From Nemertoderma westbladi (taxonomy: Eukaryota; Xenacoelomorpha; Nemertodermatida; Nemertodermatidae): a stretch of 64,000 nt of DNA. How positions within the stretch are numbered: position 1 is the first letter of the stretch; each line of letters starts with the position of its first letter. The DNA lies in NCBI GenBank assembly GCA_032718475.1, contig JAUCBJ010008910.1, positions 1-64,000 on the forward strand, in the 5' to 3' direction. Under the pieces are notes generated by a model. The model did no database searches, had not been told where the DNA came from, and saw only the letters and a list, made by a program, of their open reading frames with translations. Of the stretch, positions 52,576 through 63,671 are shown piece after piece. Made by a program: the position numbers and the translations under genes.

Positions 52576-53877
52576 TCACAAACATCTAAAAGTAGACACA
52601 GCCACCAGAGCTAAGATAAATGGCAACCCAAATAAACTGAGTAGCGAGCAAGCAAGTTCCATACCAAAGTAATCATTGAAGAATCCACCTATAACAGGAC
52701 CTACAATAGCTCCTATTGAGAATGCAATTCGAAGCATTTGTTGGAGAAGAGATCTGGTATCAACATTATCATGATAACCACAAACATTCACTGCCATTTG
52801 TGTCTGTGTTTCCAGGGCTGGAACGTGAAATAATCCAGACCCAAATCCTATGAGTGCACATCCAGTGATAGAAATGTTGAGATCATGAGGTAAACCCAAT
52901 AGCTCAGTAGGGCCTATTAGTTGCATTGACACTGCTAGTAACGTTGCACCGAATATGGTTGGTAATATAGTCTTCAATTTCTCCATCATTAAGGATATTA
53001 TTAGACTAGTAGAAGTATCAATACTTGGAAATATAATATAAATACGACCAATATTGTACTGGTTGACATTGTAGTTGTGGTAAATGTAGGCAGCATAGTT
53101 CGCAACTGTGAAGGATGATAATGTTCTGGAACAAATATTCATAATAAATATAAGTGTAATTGTTGGATTCTTCAGAAGCCCAATATAAGTTGGTCTGTCA
53201 TTCGATTCACATCTGTCGTAAATATAACGTGGCGACTCCATCCAGCAGTAAAGTAGAATAATAAGAAACATCAACCCCGATATTATAAATGGGAACTCAA
53301 AACCCAATGAAGCGAAAATTGATGAACCAAAAACTGGTGCAACCAAAAATCCTACACTGCTACAAACAACAGATAAACTAGCTAATAAAGTTCTTTGTGC
53401 AGGCCACAATTCCATCAATAGACTGTATGAATATATAACACTGATGTTGAGTCCAATTGCCTCAATTATGCGCAGAGAAAAACAAGCGAATATATATAAC
53501 CCATTGTTGTTGTTTGGGATATATTCTACAAACCCAAATGCCAATTGGGAGACAGCCCCAATAATTCCAAATAGGCCCAAAGAGATACGAGTGCCCCAAT
53601 TGTTGATAGAATGAGGGCAACTAATGTATATTATAAGTCTGACCATAGCAAACATTGCCAATAATGCACCAATCAGAGTCTTCGACCAACCACGCTCTTC
53701 TACCACAATTGGGAAGAATGTTTCCAGTAGATTCTGACACCAACCTGGTATCATTTGATACATCAGCAACATGGCCACCAACATGTAAAGTCTCCAGCCC
53801 TTTCGATGACTATTCTGGTTAGTAACAATTTTATTTGTTTCATCATAAGTTATAACGGAAGCTGCTCCTTCTGACAT
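52576..53877 (-). CDS. MFS transporter, SLC18B1-like, intact copy in duplication B
   Basis: 433 residues, ATG at 53877 (MSEGAAS), no intron, and about twelve hydrophobic segments. The central repeat of the fold is clear: GWCQNLLETFFPIVVEERGW, RIIEAIGLNISVIYSYSLLM, ELWPAQRTLLASLSVV, then LIGPTELLGLPHDLN and GPVIGGFFNDYFGMELA in the C-terminal half. It keeps the frame that is lost in copy A. Compared with copy 1 (4336-5640) the protein is similar along its whole length but clearly diverged. It is likely a plasma- or vesicle-membrane carrier of small organic cations; the substrate is not inferable. A single-exon gene inside a transposon-rich duplication could be a retrocopy, but conservation of the frame in two diverged paralogues argues that it is used. 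Confidence 0.8.
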   Translation of the reverse strand: MSEGAASVITYDETNKIVTNQNSHRKGWRLYMLVAMLLMYQMIPGWCQNLLETFFPIVVEERGWSKTLIGALLAMFAMVRLIIYISCPHSINNWGTRISLGLFGIIGAVSQLAFGFVEYIPNNNNGLYIFACFSLRIIEAIGLNISVIYSYSLLMELWPAQRTLLASLSVVCSSVGFLVAPVFGSSIFASLGFEFPFIISGLMFLIILLYCWMESPRYIYDRCESNDRPTYIGLLKNPTITLIFIMNICSRTLSSFTVANYAAYIYHNYNVNQYNIGRIYIIFPSIDTSTSLIISLMMEKLKTILPTIFGATLLAVSMQLIGPTELLGLPHDLNISITGCALIGFGSGLFHVPALETQTQMAVNVCGYHDNVDTRSLLQQMLRIAFSIGAIVGPVIGGFFNDYFGMELACSLLSLFGLPFILALVAVSTFRCL

Positions 53878-54958
53878 CTTGTAGACCAACTTCTAATTGA
53901 TTATTAATATTGCAGAGCTACTTCAAATTGATTAATTTATTTTATATTAATTAATATGATTATCTTAATAGCCCATGTATTGCTAGTTATATCGAAATTG
54001 AATGTATGCCTACACGCTATCATGCTATATACTGACAACCACAGTCGATAATCATTATAAACCTTGATATTCCTTACCAGCGTAGTATCTATTGTGTTAA
54101 TGTTGCAGCAACGCCTTAACATAAGCCGTTGTTTTGTATTACTATTTCAAAGAAATGCAAAGAAATTGCACTTAGAATAATAGATATATCTATTATTCTA
54201 AGTGCAATTTCTTTGCATTGTGGCTTTCTATTTGTTATGGCTGCAATGTCTCCGCTAAAGGCTCACCTAACTGGATATCCACTGGGAAGCAGAACCTCAA
54301 AATTCTGCCAATCACTTTTCTTCTTATTGATGATGGGCTGTTTTCTGAGAAAGAAATTCATTTAACACTATTTGACCCCGGGCTATTTTTCCTACGTAAT
54401 TGATGCGGGGGAGTGCCATTTAGAAATTTTTTAGTTTTCTTCATATCTTGGCTGAAAAATTACAATTTTTAAGATATAATGGTTTTCAAAGAGCTGAAAA
54501 ATATTACACAATAAATATTATCTGGTAAAGTATAACCATATATATTTTGTGATGCTATTCTGGTGGGACGAAAAATACGAAAATTAAAAACTGAAAATTG
54601 TTGTTTTCTATTCATGTGTTTCAGGGTCTTTATCCCCCTAAAATAAACACAAAAAATATTTTAGATATTTCATTCTTTCCCATTCTTTTCACTAACATTT
54701 AAATTTCCCGCGAACACTAATAATTCGATAAATTCTTCACTCCATCACCTAAAATACCAGACATTCGTACTCATTCATTCTTATGAATGAATGTCAAAAA
54801 TTGATTATACGGGTTTTAGGTCGCTGATCACGATTGCACTTGTTTAAAAAAATTTATTGTAGTCCTCTAACTGTCAAAATTGTTATAAATTTGTGCTACA
54901 CTAATTGTATTGGATGCCACATTGATACATATTCAAAAATGCCATATTCAATGAGCTG
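53878..54958. other. upstream region of transporter B
   Basis: No gene recognised. It holds the second copy of the 66-bp palindrome (listed separately) about 280 bp upstream of the ATG, so it could influence the promoter of this minus-strand gene. Confidence 0.45.
54154..54219. repeat. 66-bp perfect palindrome (copy B)
   Basis: Identical to 15167-15232 and symmetric over its full length. Immediate flanks differ slightly between copies (ctatttcaaag here, ctatctcaaag in A) while both arms are unchanged. Confidence 0.95.
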
Positions 54959-54985
54959 CGATATATTTGAGTGTCATTCGTGTTC
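54959..54985. other. empty target site of the copy A retrotransposon
   Basis: The single 27-bp copy of the sequence that is duplicated on both sides of the element at 15999-19762. Confidence 0.95.
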
Positions 54986-56289
54986 AGCATGACCAAACCC
55001 ATAATGTCATAAAATCAGGTTGATTTTTCATGAGAATATTTGCACTATTTTTTTTTCGTGCCCCTAGGTGCACTTATCAAAATTATCAGAATTTTTCTCG
55101 AATGTTATATTTGAGTTCCATAATCGCAATCAGCATTCAAAAAACCTCTACATACTGAAAATTGATTTTTTTTGGCAGCCATTTAAAACTTTCAAAAATT
55201 TCACCACGAAAAATATAGATGCCAGAATGGTGCTAGAATGGTCCCAAAGCATGAAAACTAACAACGCTATTTAATAGAAATGTCACGAAATCTAGGTTTT
55301 TACAACAAATCTGGCTCAAAGATACAGCAGGTGAATTACAACAAAATTTATAAAATGAAGCAGGCACGGAGGCGAAATAGATCCCAAAAGTTTTGTGGAA
55401 TGGACAAGTAGGATGCCTTTCAATTACTTTGAAGTCTTTACACATCTCGCGCCTGTCAGACAGCCAATGCAATGTGGGCTCTCTATTGAGTTTCATGATG
55501 TGTTTATGCGGTTTGTAAAGATTTGTAAATCTTGGTTTGTATACAATGAACTACAATTTATTGTTTGCTGCCAAGTCCTGTTGTTGTGTAATGCGTTGGT
55601 TATCCATCAGGTGATCCATCATATTACACCCCACAAGTGATGCGAGAACAAATATGCATGCATGTTAAAATCAAGAATGTGGAGAAAACAAACCGAACTG
55701 TCTATGTGGAAGATATGGATATGAGCCCATGCAACCTTCTAAAGAACAAGTCAGTTTTACGGCCTCAGTAATCGAACATATGGAACTAGCAGTAGGCGCA
55801 GGGACCATCTGTTCAATGACCTGTTTGCTGAACTGAACCCCTGCATACGCATCTGAAACTTCAATTTTCGAAAATTGAATGCCTTTTACTTTGCGTTTTT
55901 CTACGATATTCCGCTGAACGTCATAAAATCGGAATTATACATTTTAAAAGGGAATAGCACAACAGTGAATCGAAGTGGATAAAGATTGTTTGATAGATGC
56001 TTTATAATCAACCTGGAACACATGTTATGTCCACAACAGTACAAGTTTCTGCTGATTGACCAAGAATAAATTATTTTTCATGCTTTGTTCATTCATTCTC
56101 TCATATAATATATTTCTTTGTACTGCATAAACCCTAATCAACAGGATTTCAATTTCATTTGATTCCTATATGGCAGGGAGATAGAGTGAATTTCTAACTC
56201 CCTTTGATAACTAACTCCAATTCTTTTTGTATTCCACCAGCCAGTAGAAGCTAAGTTCCCAAATCCCTGGTGGGACATGGTGGTGTACT
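54986..56289. other. non-coding part of copy B
   Basis: Equivalent to 19790-21106. No gene recognised. Confidence 0.5.
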
Positions 56290-56725
56290 TGAGCAAGTGG
56301 CTTACATCACCACCCTGGAGAAGTACATAAAGGATGTAATTGTAGCAATTACAACTTAACTGCTGCCATCAAGACTTACTGGCAAACTGTAAATGATGTA
56401 CCTGTATGGTAAAGTTGTGCATTGAGGTCAGCCCTACAAGGAAAATATATGACAAGATGCTTCAAGAAACAGAGGGCTTTTCATTCACTACACCTGCCGA
56501 ACCTCAGAAAAGCATTAAAAGCATGCCCAAAATAATAGCATGTGGGTCTGATTAAATCCCTCAGAGGTATAGAAAACAGGAGCACTGAACAGACCATTAT
56601 TGAATGTTTGCAAACATATGTTGTAATGGAAGCTATTAACTAAAGCCTCTCCACAAGAAAGGAGACCCCATTGAACCAACAAACTATCCTAGTATTGGTC
56701 TCCTTGTAGTTGCTGCCGAAACATG
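56290..56725 (+). pseudogene. degenerate fragment of family 2 retrotransposon (copy B)
   Basis: Duplicate of 21107-21530, with the same disrupting indels. Confidence 0.75.
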
Positions 56726-56739
56726 GGTCCTACTAAACT

Positions 56740-57797
56740 TCCAGAAACTTCCAGGAGGCACACTTGGTTCAGGGTGTAACAAAAGGACCCCTACAGTCGG
56801 CAGCAGGGCTGTAGGCCATGGATAGGCGGAAGGTAATCAACCAACGGCTAGACATGCTGACAAGGTCGGCGGAAGGTAATCAACCAACGGTGATCTACTG
56901 CGAAGACGCTTGTAGGAGTTGCGACCACAAGCGGTTTACTCCCGCAACTGAAAGATATGAGTATGAGAACCCTCCAGGAGAAATACCGGCTCAGTCGTCG
57001 CCCGGGTCAACAAGGACCACGTCCCCCAGTGGTACACCAGGCTGGGGTCGATAAATTGGCTACTGGAACAGAAGACCGAGAAGAAAGAAGAACCATCCTG
57101 TTGAAATGTAAAAAGACACTAAAGATTGCTACAATGAATGCACGCACGCACGCTGAAAGCACATACCAAACAGGGTGACATGACATGGTCGCTCTGGCAA
57201 TGGAATATAACATCGACATCATCTGCATCCAAGAACATCGGATTTGTCATGAAAACACTGCCATGAAGTACAATGACATTGTAAATGGATGGACGTTAGT
57301 AATAAGCTCAGCAGTAAGAAACTCGGCCATTGCATCAATTGGTGGAGTAGGAATTCTGCTAAGCCCATTTGCACTTAAAACCCTAAACAACATCGAATCT
57401 ATAAATTCCAGGGTTATGATCGCAACATTTGATGGGAATCCCAAGGCAACAGTTATATGTTGCTACAATCCAACCAATGCCTCAGAGCCAGAACAAGCAG
57501 TCAAGTTTTATGAAGAACTGAGTGGACTTATAAAGGACATTCCGAAACACAATGTTAAAGTCATTGCTGGTGACCTGAATGCCCAAATTGGCCCAGAAGC
57601 CATCAAGGGTTACACCTATAACACCAGTTCTAATTGAAATGGGTACTTACTTTTAGTCCTAATGGAAGAATGTGAATTGATACCAACAAACAACACATTT
57701 GAAAAGAGTAAAGGGAAGCTATGGACCTTTCAATACCCTAATGGAACCAAAGCACAACTGGATTACATCCTCATAAACAAAAAGTGGAGAAACAGTG
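56740..57797 (+). pseudogene. 5' part of a family 2 retrotransposon: endonuclease domain
   Basis: Begins right at the end of copy B. A first ATG is at 56818 (MDRRKVINQRLDML), with a short direct repeat (ggtaatcaaccaacgg) after it. From 56957 one frame runs through TLKIATMNARTHAES, MEYNIDIICIQEHRI, GGVGILLSPFAL, VKVIAGDLNAQIGPE and KLWTFQYPNGTKAQLDYILI, the order of an APE-like endonuclease of non-LTR elements. It is interrupted only by two TGA codons (near 57176 and 57635). It supplies the part missing from the element at 24692-26862. Similarity ends near 57797 (KKWRNSV), before the catalytic SDH. Confidence 0.8.
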
Positions 57798-57967
57798 TTA
57801 AAGAAATCTCAAAGGGGATTCTTCCTTTTGATATGTTTGTATTTTCGAATGAAACAATGAGGTTAATCAAACTATAACATACCAAGCTAATTGCCCTAAA
57901 CACAAGCCGAAACAGAAACAACCAAAACAATAAATCTGATTTGGCTTCCCAAGCTACTTAATACGAG
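57798..57967. other. short unassigned stretch before BEL-2
   Basis: No match to the retrotransposons on either side. It ends acgag directly before tgttggtgac, a possible LTR start. Confidence 0.35.
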
Positions 57968-58516
57968 TGTTGGTGACTTAACACTCCAATTGTTCACCCT
58001 TCACAGAGAAATAAAGCAGTTCGTCAGGCGGACAAATGTTGAATATGAGAATATTTAATAATGCAAAAGGGGGGAAATTATTTACCTAAACCCTGGTGCC
58101 CTTAGCGCTGACTGTAATCAGCTATATTACTGCTTGCTACGCTTGCGACTACTGTAGACTTGCAAACCCGCTATTTTTTAGATAACCACCTAGCTGCCTA
58201 GTGTAAATTTGTCCAAAGATATTTCTGTATTTCCTAAGTGTAAATAACTAAAACTATTCTCCGCTATGCAGCGTACGAAATCCTTATTTTATTCTAAATA
58301 CTATCATACATAAACTACATTTACTCAAATGTACGGGGTTGCGAACTAATTATTAGGTATTCCAGAATTTGTAACGCTAATTAGTTACATTACTAGGCTA
58401 TACTAAAGACAGCCTAAATACCGTATTATTTGAGCTAACAGTAATTTAACAAGCATAAATAGAAAACAGAAACAATCAAGGTATATAGCGCCTATCTAAA
58501 ACATTACACATAAATA

Positions 58517-58599
58517 GCGTTAGCATTAGCATAGCATTAGCATAAACGTAGCATTAGCATAAATGTAGCATTAGCATAAATGTAGCATTAGCATAAACG
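58517..58599. repeat. 20-bp tandem repeat in the presumed BEL-2 LTR
   Basis: gtagcattagcataaa(t/c) units repeated about four times. Confidence 0.8.
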
Positions 58600-60258
58600 G
58601 CTAAGGTCACCCCAGATCAATGTGATCTTTCTACCTAAACCTAGCTAGCATAATAGCAAATCTGAGAGACAAGATCTAGGTCGCCTTGCCCCTTACAGCC
58701 TTAATGGCGACCGGCCCTCGGTCCTAAACTTAATTCAGCCAACCGCAGCCACCAGCCCCGCCGGTAGTGCCATGCATTGGATCCTCCAACTTCTCCCGTC
58801 GCTTCCAAACAGTGAGCCCGCGGCGCCTACCCCTAGCCCAACATGTTAAAGAGGGCAGTTACCGTAACGGCGCAAACATAGTAAAAACCAATCAGACAGT
58901 CAGACAGTCGAAGCAAACAAACGTTGATTTTGGTTCACTACATTGCGGCAATTATATTTGCAATCAGAAATATAAAATCAACAGTCAGACTAAGCAGTAA
59001 TCATATTCAAAAGTCACAAATGTATGAAGAAAGCAGCAACATTTACAACCAACGGAAGTGCAAAAAACGAAGAATAAAGATGGCTACTGCTAAACTGTAG
59101 GAATGAAGCAAAGTCCAAATTTGCTCACATAATCAGCCGACATCCAGGGTTGTCTCAGCTGGATTTTCGACCAACCAGTGGGCAGAACTCAATTTAGGAT
59201 CATTAAAGCACATAATCGCCTCAACTTAATTTGGCGATTATTAAAAGCACAATTTAGGCGTTATTTTAGCACAAACATCGATTTATAGGGAAATGTAAAT
59301 AAAATTAGCAGAAATGTATTAGATTCGATAGATATTGGAAAACGGCAAAATTCATATTTTGTTTTAAAGAATTTTGCCACCGCAAATGAATATATCAGGG
59401 TTTTATTATAAAATGACGTAAATAGGGCTACATACTGTAAAAAATCGACTGAATATAAAATGAACTTGTATATTTTTTATTTACCCTATCTAATTATTAC
59501 GGTTGCACATCAATACGCACTTATCTAACTTATTTTATACTGTATAACGGGTTGTTCTGTACACAGCGCCGTATATCGCAACACCGCTCCAAGGGAAACA
59601 TGTAATGTTTCTCTCCAATTGTAGAAGAAATATGGCGGCGTGGAATAACAAATAAAATTTACTTTCAAATAAATCAATAAACTTGGTTCTATTATAATTC
59701 TAATACATACAAAATATTGCTACCTTTACTGCATAAATGATTACATACAAATACAAATTAGATTACAAAATATACTTCCTTCGATTTATTTACAAATTAA
59801 CAATTTACTTATTGAAATGGAACATGGCTAGGACTATGTCCCCCATTTCCCATCTCAAATTATAGAGAACAAATAATAACAAAAGGAACTAAAATATAAA
59901 ACGTATTTGAGGCGTAAATGTTTAACTTAATATTATTGCATTTTTTAAGGCTGACAATCAAATTAAATATAAAATACGTAATAATTTCTTTCATTTTCGG
60001 ACTTTACTTAATTTCTTATAAAAACGCAAATCATCTTGGTTTGATGATTGCTCATGTAAGTGAAAGGAGTAAGCCAAACCCGCGGGTTTGTCTCCCCAAT
60101 CACTTCCTTTGCCTCTTTCAATAAACTTTAGAGCAAATAAAGTCATATACACAAAATCAAATATAGTATAAAGTATTTACTATTTCCAACAAACTATAAA
60201 GTAAAAGTATTTCCTTTCAATATTTTTCGGCCTTCTTTTTTATATAAAAAAATTCTGT
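58600..60258. other. BEL-2 3' LTR/non-coding region
   Basis: A GC-richer patch at 58670-58830, then very AT-rich from about 59260. One BEL-2 palindrome lies at 60074-60090. The open frame 59918-60124 on the plus strand passes through that palindrome and is otherwise low-complexity; I do not regard it as a gene. Confidence 0.4.
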
Positions 60259-61015
60259 CTAAACTAAATCAAATGAAAAATAAGTATAACATATATTAAA
60301 ATCCACTTGTGATGGGGGGCAATAAATATATTCGGGCTTTATAATATGTGCGTCGAAACTTCCCGAAATAATTTGGAGTAAAATATCGTATAAATCGCGG
60401 ATCGTGGGTATGGTTAGTAGACGGATGGATGGCGCGAGTCTACTGGATGTCGGAACAGCTTGCGTTGTCATTTTGCGTCGTATCTTTACCTCATCTTGCC
60501 TCATCTTTCTCCGGATGTTGCGGGTCGAATGTTGACCAAAGACTCGAGAGTTCCAAACCCGCTTCGTGCCGCGCCTCCAAATCTTTATGCGCTCGATCAG
60601 GCGAAATGGCGGCAGACATCTCCACTAAGGCAGGAGTAGTATGAGTTCCAATCTCACTATATAAGGATCCGGAATCGTAGGAATCGTAGGAATCCCTCAT
60701 ACTTCTTCTGCGTCTTCAACTTAAAACCCAATTATACAATAAATGAGCTATAAAGCCCATACCAGTCTTGGCTCGAATTCCCGAGCTACCTGGCCCGCCT
60801 TCCAGCAGTTCAGGTTCGGCTCTCTAGATCCCGTCTCATTCCTAAGCTAACGTCTATATCTATTCCCATGCATAGCGCAAAAACTTTGGAGATAAACTGG
60901 CCGTGACCGACTCACTTTTTGATGCCCAAATTACTCTCCAAATACTTGTACTAGAATACAGTAGTTAGAACAGACATTATTTGGGGCGCTCGACTATACC
61001 AAACCCACGGGTTTG
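60074..61015. repeat. BEL-2 palindrome, copies 1-2 (non-coding)
   Basis: 60074-60090 ccaaacccgcgggtttg, whose inner 16 bp is a perfect palindrome, and 60999-61015 ccaaacccacgggtttg. The stem is CAAACC/GGTTTG with loop CGCG or CACG. Confidence 0.85.
60259..60700 (-). pseudogene. charged ORF at the 3' side of BEL-2, unrecognised
   Basis: Two overlapping minus-strand frames: 60491-60700 (MRDSYDSYDSGSLYSEIGTH, then a helical segment DRAHKDLEARHEAGLELSSL) and 60259-60504 (DEVKIRRKMTTQ..., SIRLLTIPTIRDLYDILLQI). A one-base shift joins them. Position and helical charged character recall the extra ORF of BEL-1 (32946-33326), but the similarity is too weak to prove homology. Confidence 0.4.
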
Positions 61016-61445
61016 ATTTATCGAACACCTCTCTCCACTACAAACTACTGAGTGGGGTCTGTGTACGTCGCTGGTGCTACTAACCTTTAGCACCTTTGGT
61101 TGTTGTACTGTTGGCACCAATCTGTGGAATCTACTGAACTCAATTTACACTCCTAAATATAATAGCCGTAACCATGGTGTTTAGATACTATGTCTTCCAA
61201 CTTTTCACGACTTTCGAAATTACTATACTCTTATAAACATGTTCACATGTTTATTCTCGTTTGAATTTGTCTTGGGTTCAACTGTAATTATAATTTTTTA
61301 ACTTTCAAACTTTCAAATGCAAAAAAAAATTTATTTGATACCCACCAACATATTTTCAAACGCAATTCTCCACAAACCCGCTCCTATGCATTTCCAAGTA
61401 TTTGCATATGAGGAATGCATATGAAGTGAATCTGCGTTTCTGGCA
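60701..61445. other. BEL-2 non-coding stretch where pol would be expected
   Basis: No RT, RNase H or integrase motif on either strand. It holds one palindrome copy (60999-61015). Confidence 0.45.
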
Positions 61446-61910
61446 TTAATTTTGTTTTGAGGCAGAAGACAAGTTATAGTCTCCTGTCTCAATGCGTGTT
61501 GGTGACAATTGCAATCCCACTGACAGAATCTTCGAATCCAAATCCGCAGATTTGTAAACCGAAGGCTCCACTGGTGTGGTCATTTCTTGTTGGTTACTTA
61601 CTAACTGGGACCCTGGAGCTCCTTGCGCAATCTGTAGGGGTGGCTTTATGTCATAGCTAACCCTTCCAGATCTTGTGGTCACGTATGTCTCTTGATCCAA
61701 GAAGTCTATAGGCCGTTCCAATGGGTCTCTAGGCCGCTCCACTGAGTCCTTAGGCCGCTCCAATGAGTCTCTAGGCCGCTCCAATGAGTCCTTAGGCCAC
61801 TCCAATGAGTCTCTAGGCCGATCCACTGAGTCTCTAGGCCGCTCCAATGAGTCTCTAGGCCGCTCCAATGAGTCTCTAGGCCACTCCAATGAGTCTCTAG
61901 GCTGCTCCAC
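61446..61910 (-). pseudogene. BEL-2 ORF with LERPRDS heptapeptide repeats
   Basis: The N-terminal third is ten or more imperfect copies of a 7-residue unit (LERPRDS, LEWPRDS, VDRPRDS), matching a 21-bp tandem repeat at about 61700-61910. The remainder (TTRSGRVSYDIKPPLQIAQG...) has no recognised domain. Like the SPD array of BEL-1 it is an expanded polar linker in a retrotransposon polyprotein, but with a different unit and a different place (next to gag). Confidence 0.7.
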
Positions 61911-62294
61911 AACACCTACTTGAGACGTATCTAAGTTCTGACCCTCTGTTATGTAGGTATATGTAATGACGTCACTTAGGAACGTGCTGTGTCTGTTAAA
62001 CCCACTTTTAGCACCGAAATGGAGCTCTTCGATATCATCCTCAGGGGTATAATCACTATCTGTTTCAGTGTAATAACTGCGTTCTAACTGGTCGTTATCA
62101 GAACATAACTCTTCCTCCGAGTCACTAGCGTTTTCATCATGGTCTTTACAATCTCTTCTTGAGACATCTATGTCTGGAGGGCCTATGGACTCGCGTGAGT
62201 ATAGAGATATAGCTATATTATCTTACCTCTCACTTTATCCGAGTTTTCCTGTAGATAACGATTTGTAGGAGTATGGAAATCGGCGTATAGCAGT
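61911..62294 (-). other. BEL-2 linker, broken
   Basis: An acidic, serine-rich translation with stops (contains codons for SDNDQLERSYYTETD-like sequence). No recognised domain; probably the region after the zinc knuckles. Confidence 0.4.
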
Positions 62295-62636
62295 TTATGA
62301 TGTAATCTGCCACACTACACATCCGTTTCCACTGTTCGGGCACTGGCGTCTTACATGACCTGGAGCAAGACATGCCCAACAGGTATCTAACGTCCACACT
62401 TGAATCCGTCTCTGTTCTGAGCTCAGTTCTTTGAAGCGCCTACAATTTTCCAACTTGTGGTCGTCTGACCTTACTTCCTTTAAGAAGCAGAACTGGCATC
62501 CCACAAATCCACATGGCAAATCCTGTTGCTTTATACTAGGTCTGTCTGACCTCTCACCTGACCAGACTCGCGAGTCTGATCTCAAGGCGGGGGAATGGTT
62601 ACTCTGGTTATATTTGTCTACTGTGTTAAATGTCAC
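62295..62636 (-). pseudogene. BEL-2 gag zinc-knuckle region
   Basis: 113 codons with cysteine/histidine clusters CGFVGCQFC..H-KLENC and CWACLAPGHVRRQC, as in BEL-1 gag (CWRCTKPRH). The intervening FKELSSEQRRIQVWTLDTC matches the BEL-1 FRELGIEERRLQIRSLDSC. Palindrome copy 4 lies just upstream and is read as SDSRVWSG. Confidence 0.85.
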
Positions 62637-62860
62637 AGACTATCTGTCTTCATTGACACTTACCATAGACCTTCCCAAAGCAGGTTTTGTTTCTCTCATA
62701 TTCTCCTCTGAGAAGTTGGACTTCATCTCTGCGATAGCGTCGGTTGCTATCATATCGTGAATATGTCTGAGTGTTAACACTTTATCTTGACCCTCCAATT
62801 TGTTCTCTAATTTCCGCCATTTTTGCCGATAACGAAAGTTCAGGCGTCTTATTATACTCT
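62637..62860 (-). other. BEL-2 gag inter-domain stretch
   Basis: Between the capsid-like domain and the zinc knuckles. Frame interrupted, no motif. Confidence 0.4.
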
Positions 62861-63235
62861 TTAAAACCTGCGCGGATCACCATAGTGTGGTAGATTCACT
62901 GTTTTTAAAATATTTTTGTACATTTGTAAAAATACATTTGTAATGGCGTTGGCCAAGTTTAACAGTTCCAACGGTGTTGTAATTTTTCCACCCTTGCCCA
63001 AATCCTCTACTATTGATTGTGCCATTTTGGTTTTATTCCCATAGACGTCGCTAAGGGTCTTCATTGTTAGTTCAAATGCATTTTCGTTCCCGACGAAATT
63101 GTCGGCAATGGTCCTTGGCTCTCGATGGAGCATTTGCAATAAGTAATTGAATTTTTCGTTGGGGGTAAAGGTACTGTTAGTTAACTGCTCATTGACATAA
63201 GTCTTAAATGTTCTCCAGTGTTTATGGTTGCCCAT
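62861..63235 (-). pseudogene. BEL-2 gag capsid-like (DUF1759-type) domain
   Basis: NHKHWRTFKTYVNEQLTNSTF, TPNEKFNYLLQMLHREPRTI and DVYGNKTKMAQSIVEDLGKG align with the BEL-1 gag domain over about 100 residues. The frame changes at both ends (63181-63561 and below 62861), so it is decayed. Confidence 0.85.
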
Positions 63236-63561
63236 AAACCTCTGAGGTTGTTGTGCTGCAATCCCTGCCTAGCAGCAAACTTACCAATATCCTGAAGGGT
63301 GGCGTCATTCCGGATTAATAAGTTGGTCAACTCTGCAGGGTTGTCGAGTCTGGGCCTTTCCCGGGGATTCATACTTACCTGCTCCGTGTCGGTCCTTCTT
63401 TCCTTCCGGTTTTGGGACTTCTGACGTCTCAATTCTTGCTCTTCATCGCTCGAGTCTGTGTCGGTTCTCGGTGCTCGCGTCAGTTTATGCGCCGAGGCCC
63501 TGACCCAAGCTTCTTGTATAAATCTTTCCGCCGAATGTTCGAAATCGGGATTGTGGATCAT
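63181..63561 (-). pseudogene. BEL-2 gag, charged middle region
   Basis: ASAHKLTRAPRTDTDSSDEE, then LLIRNDATLQDIGKFAARQG, the sequence just before the capsid-like domain (BEL-1 has EIAKFAARHGLPAQQPPKF). A one-base shift near 63235 separates it from the domain. Confidence 0.75.
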
Positions 63562-63671
63562 AGGGACAGGCGTTCTTACCTGAGGTCTTGGTGGTATTGT
63601 TGCCTCCGATATGTTTACTTGTGCGCCAGGTTGGACTCTATCTAGTTCTTGCCTGGTGGATTAGAATTACT

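Larger units (their letters stand above)
50924..56738. repeat. segmental duplication, copy B, right part
   Basis: Collinear with 11922-15998 plus 19790-21545 of copy A, lacking the complete family 1 element. A short deletion relative to copy A removes 'aagctcgctta' near 50975. The transporter here is intact while that in copy A is frameshifted. Confidence 0.88.
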
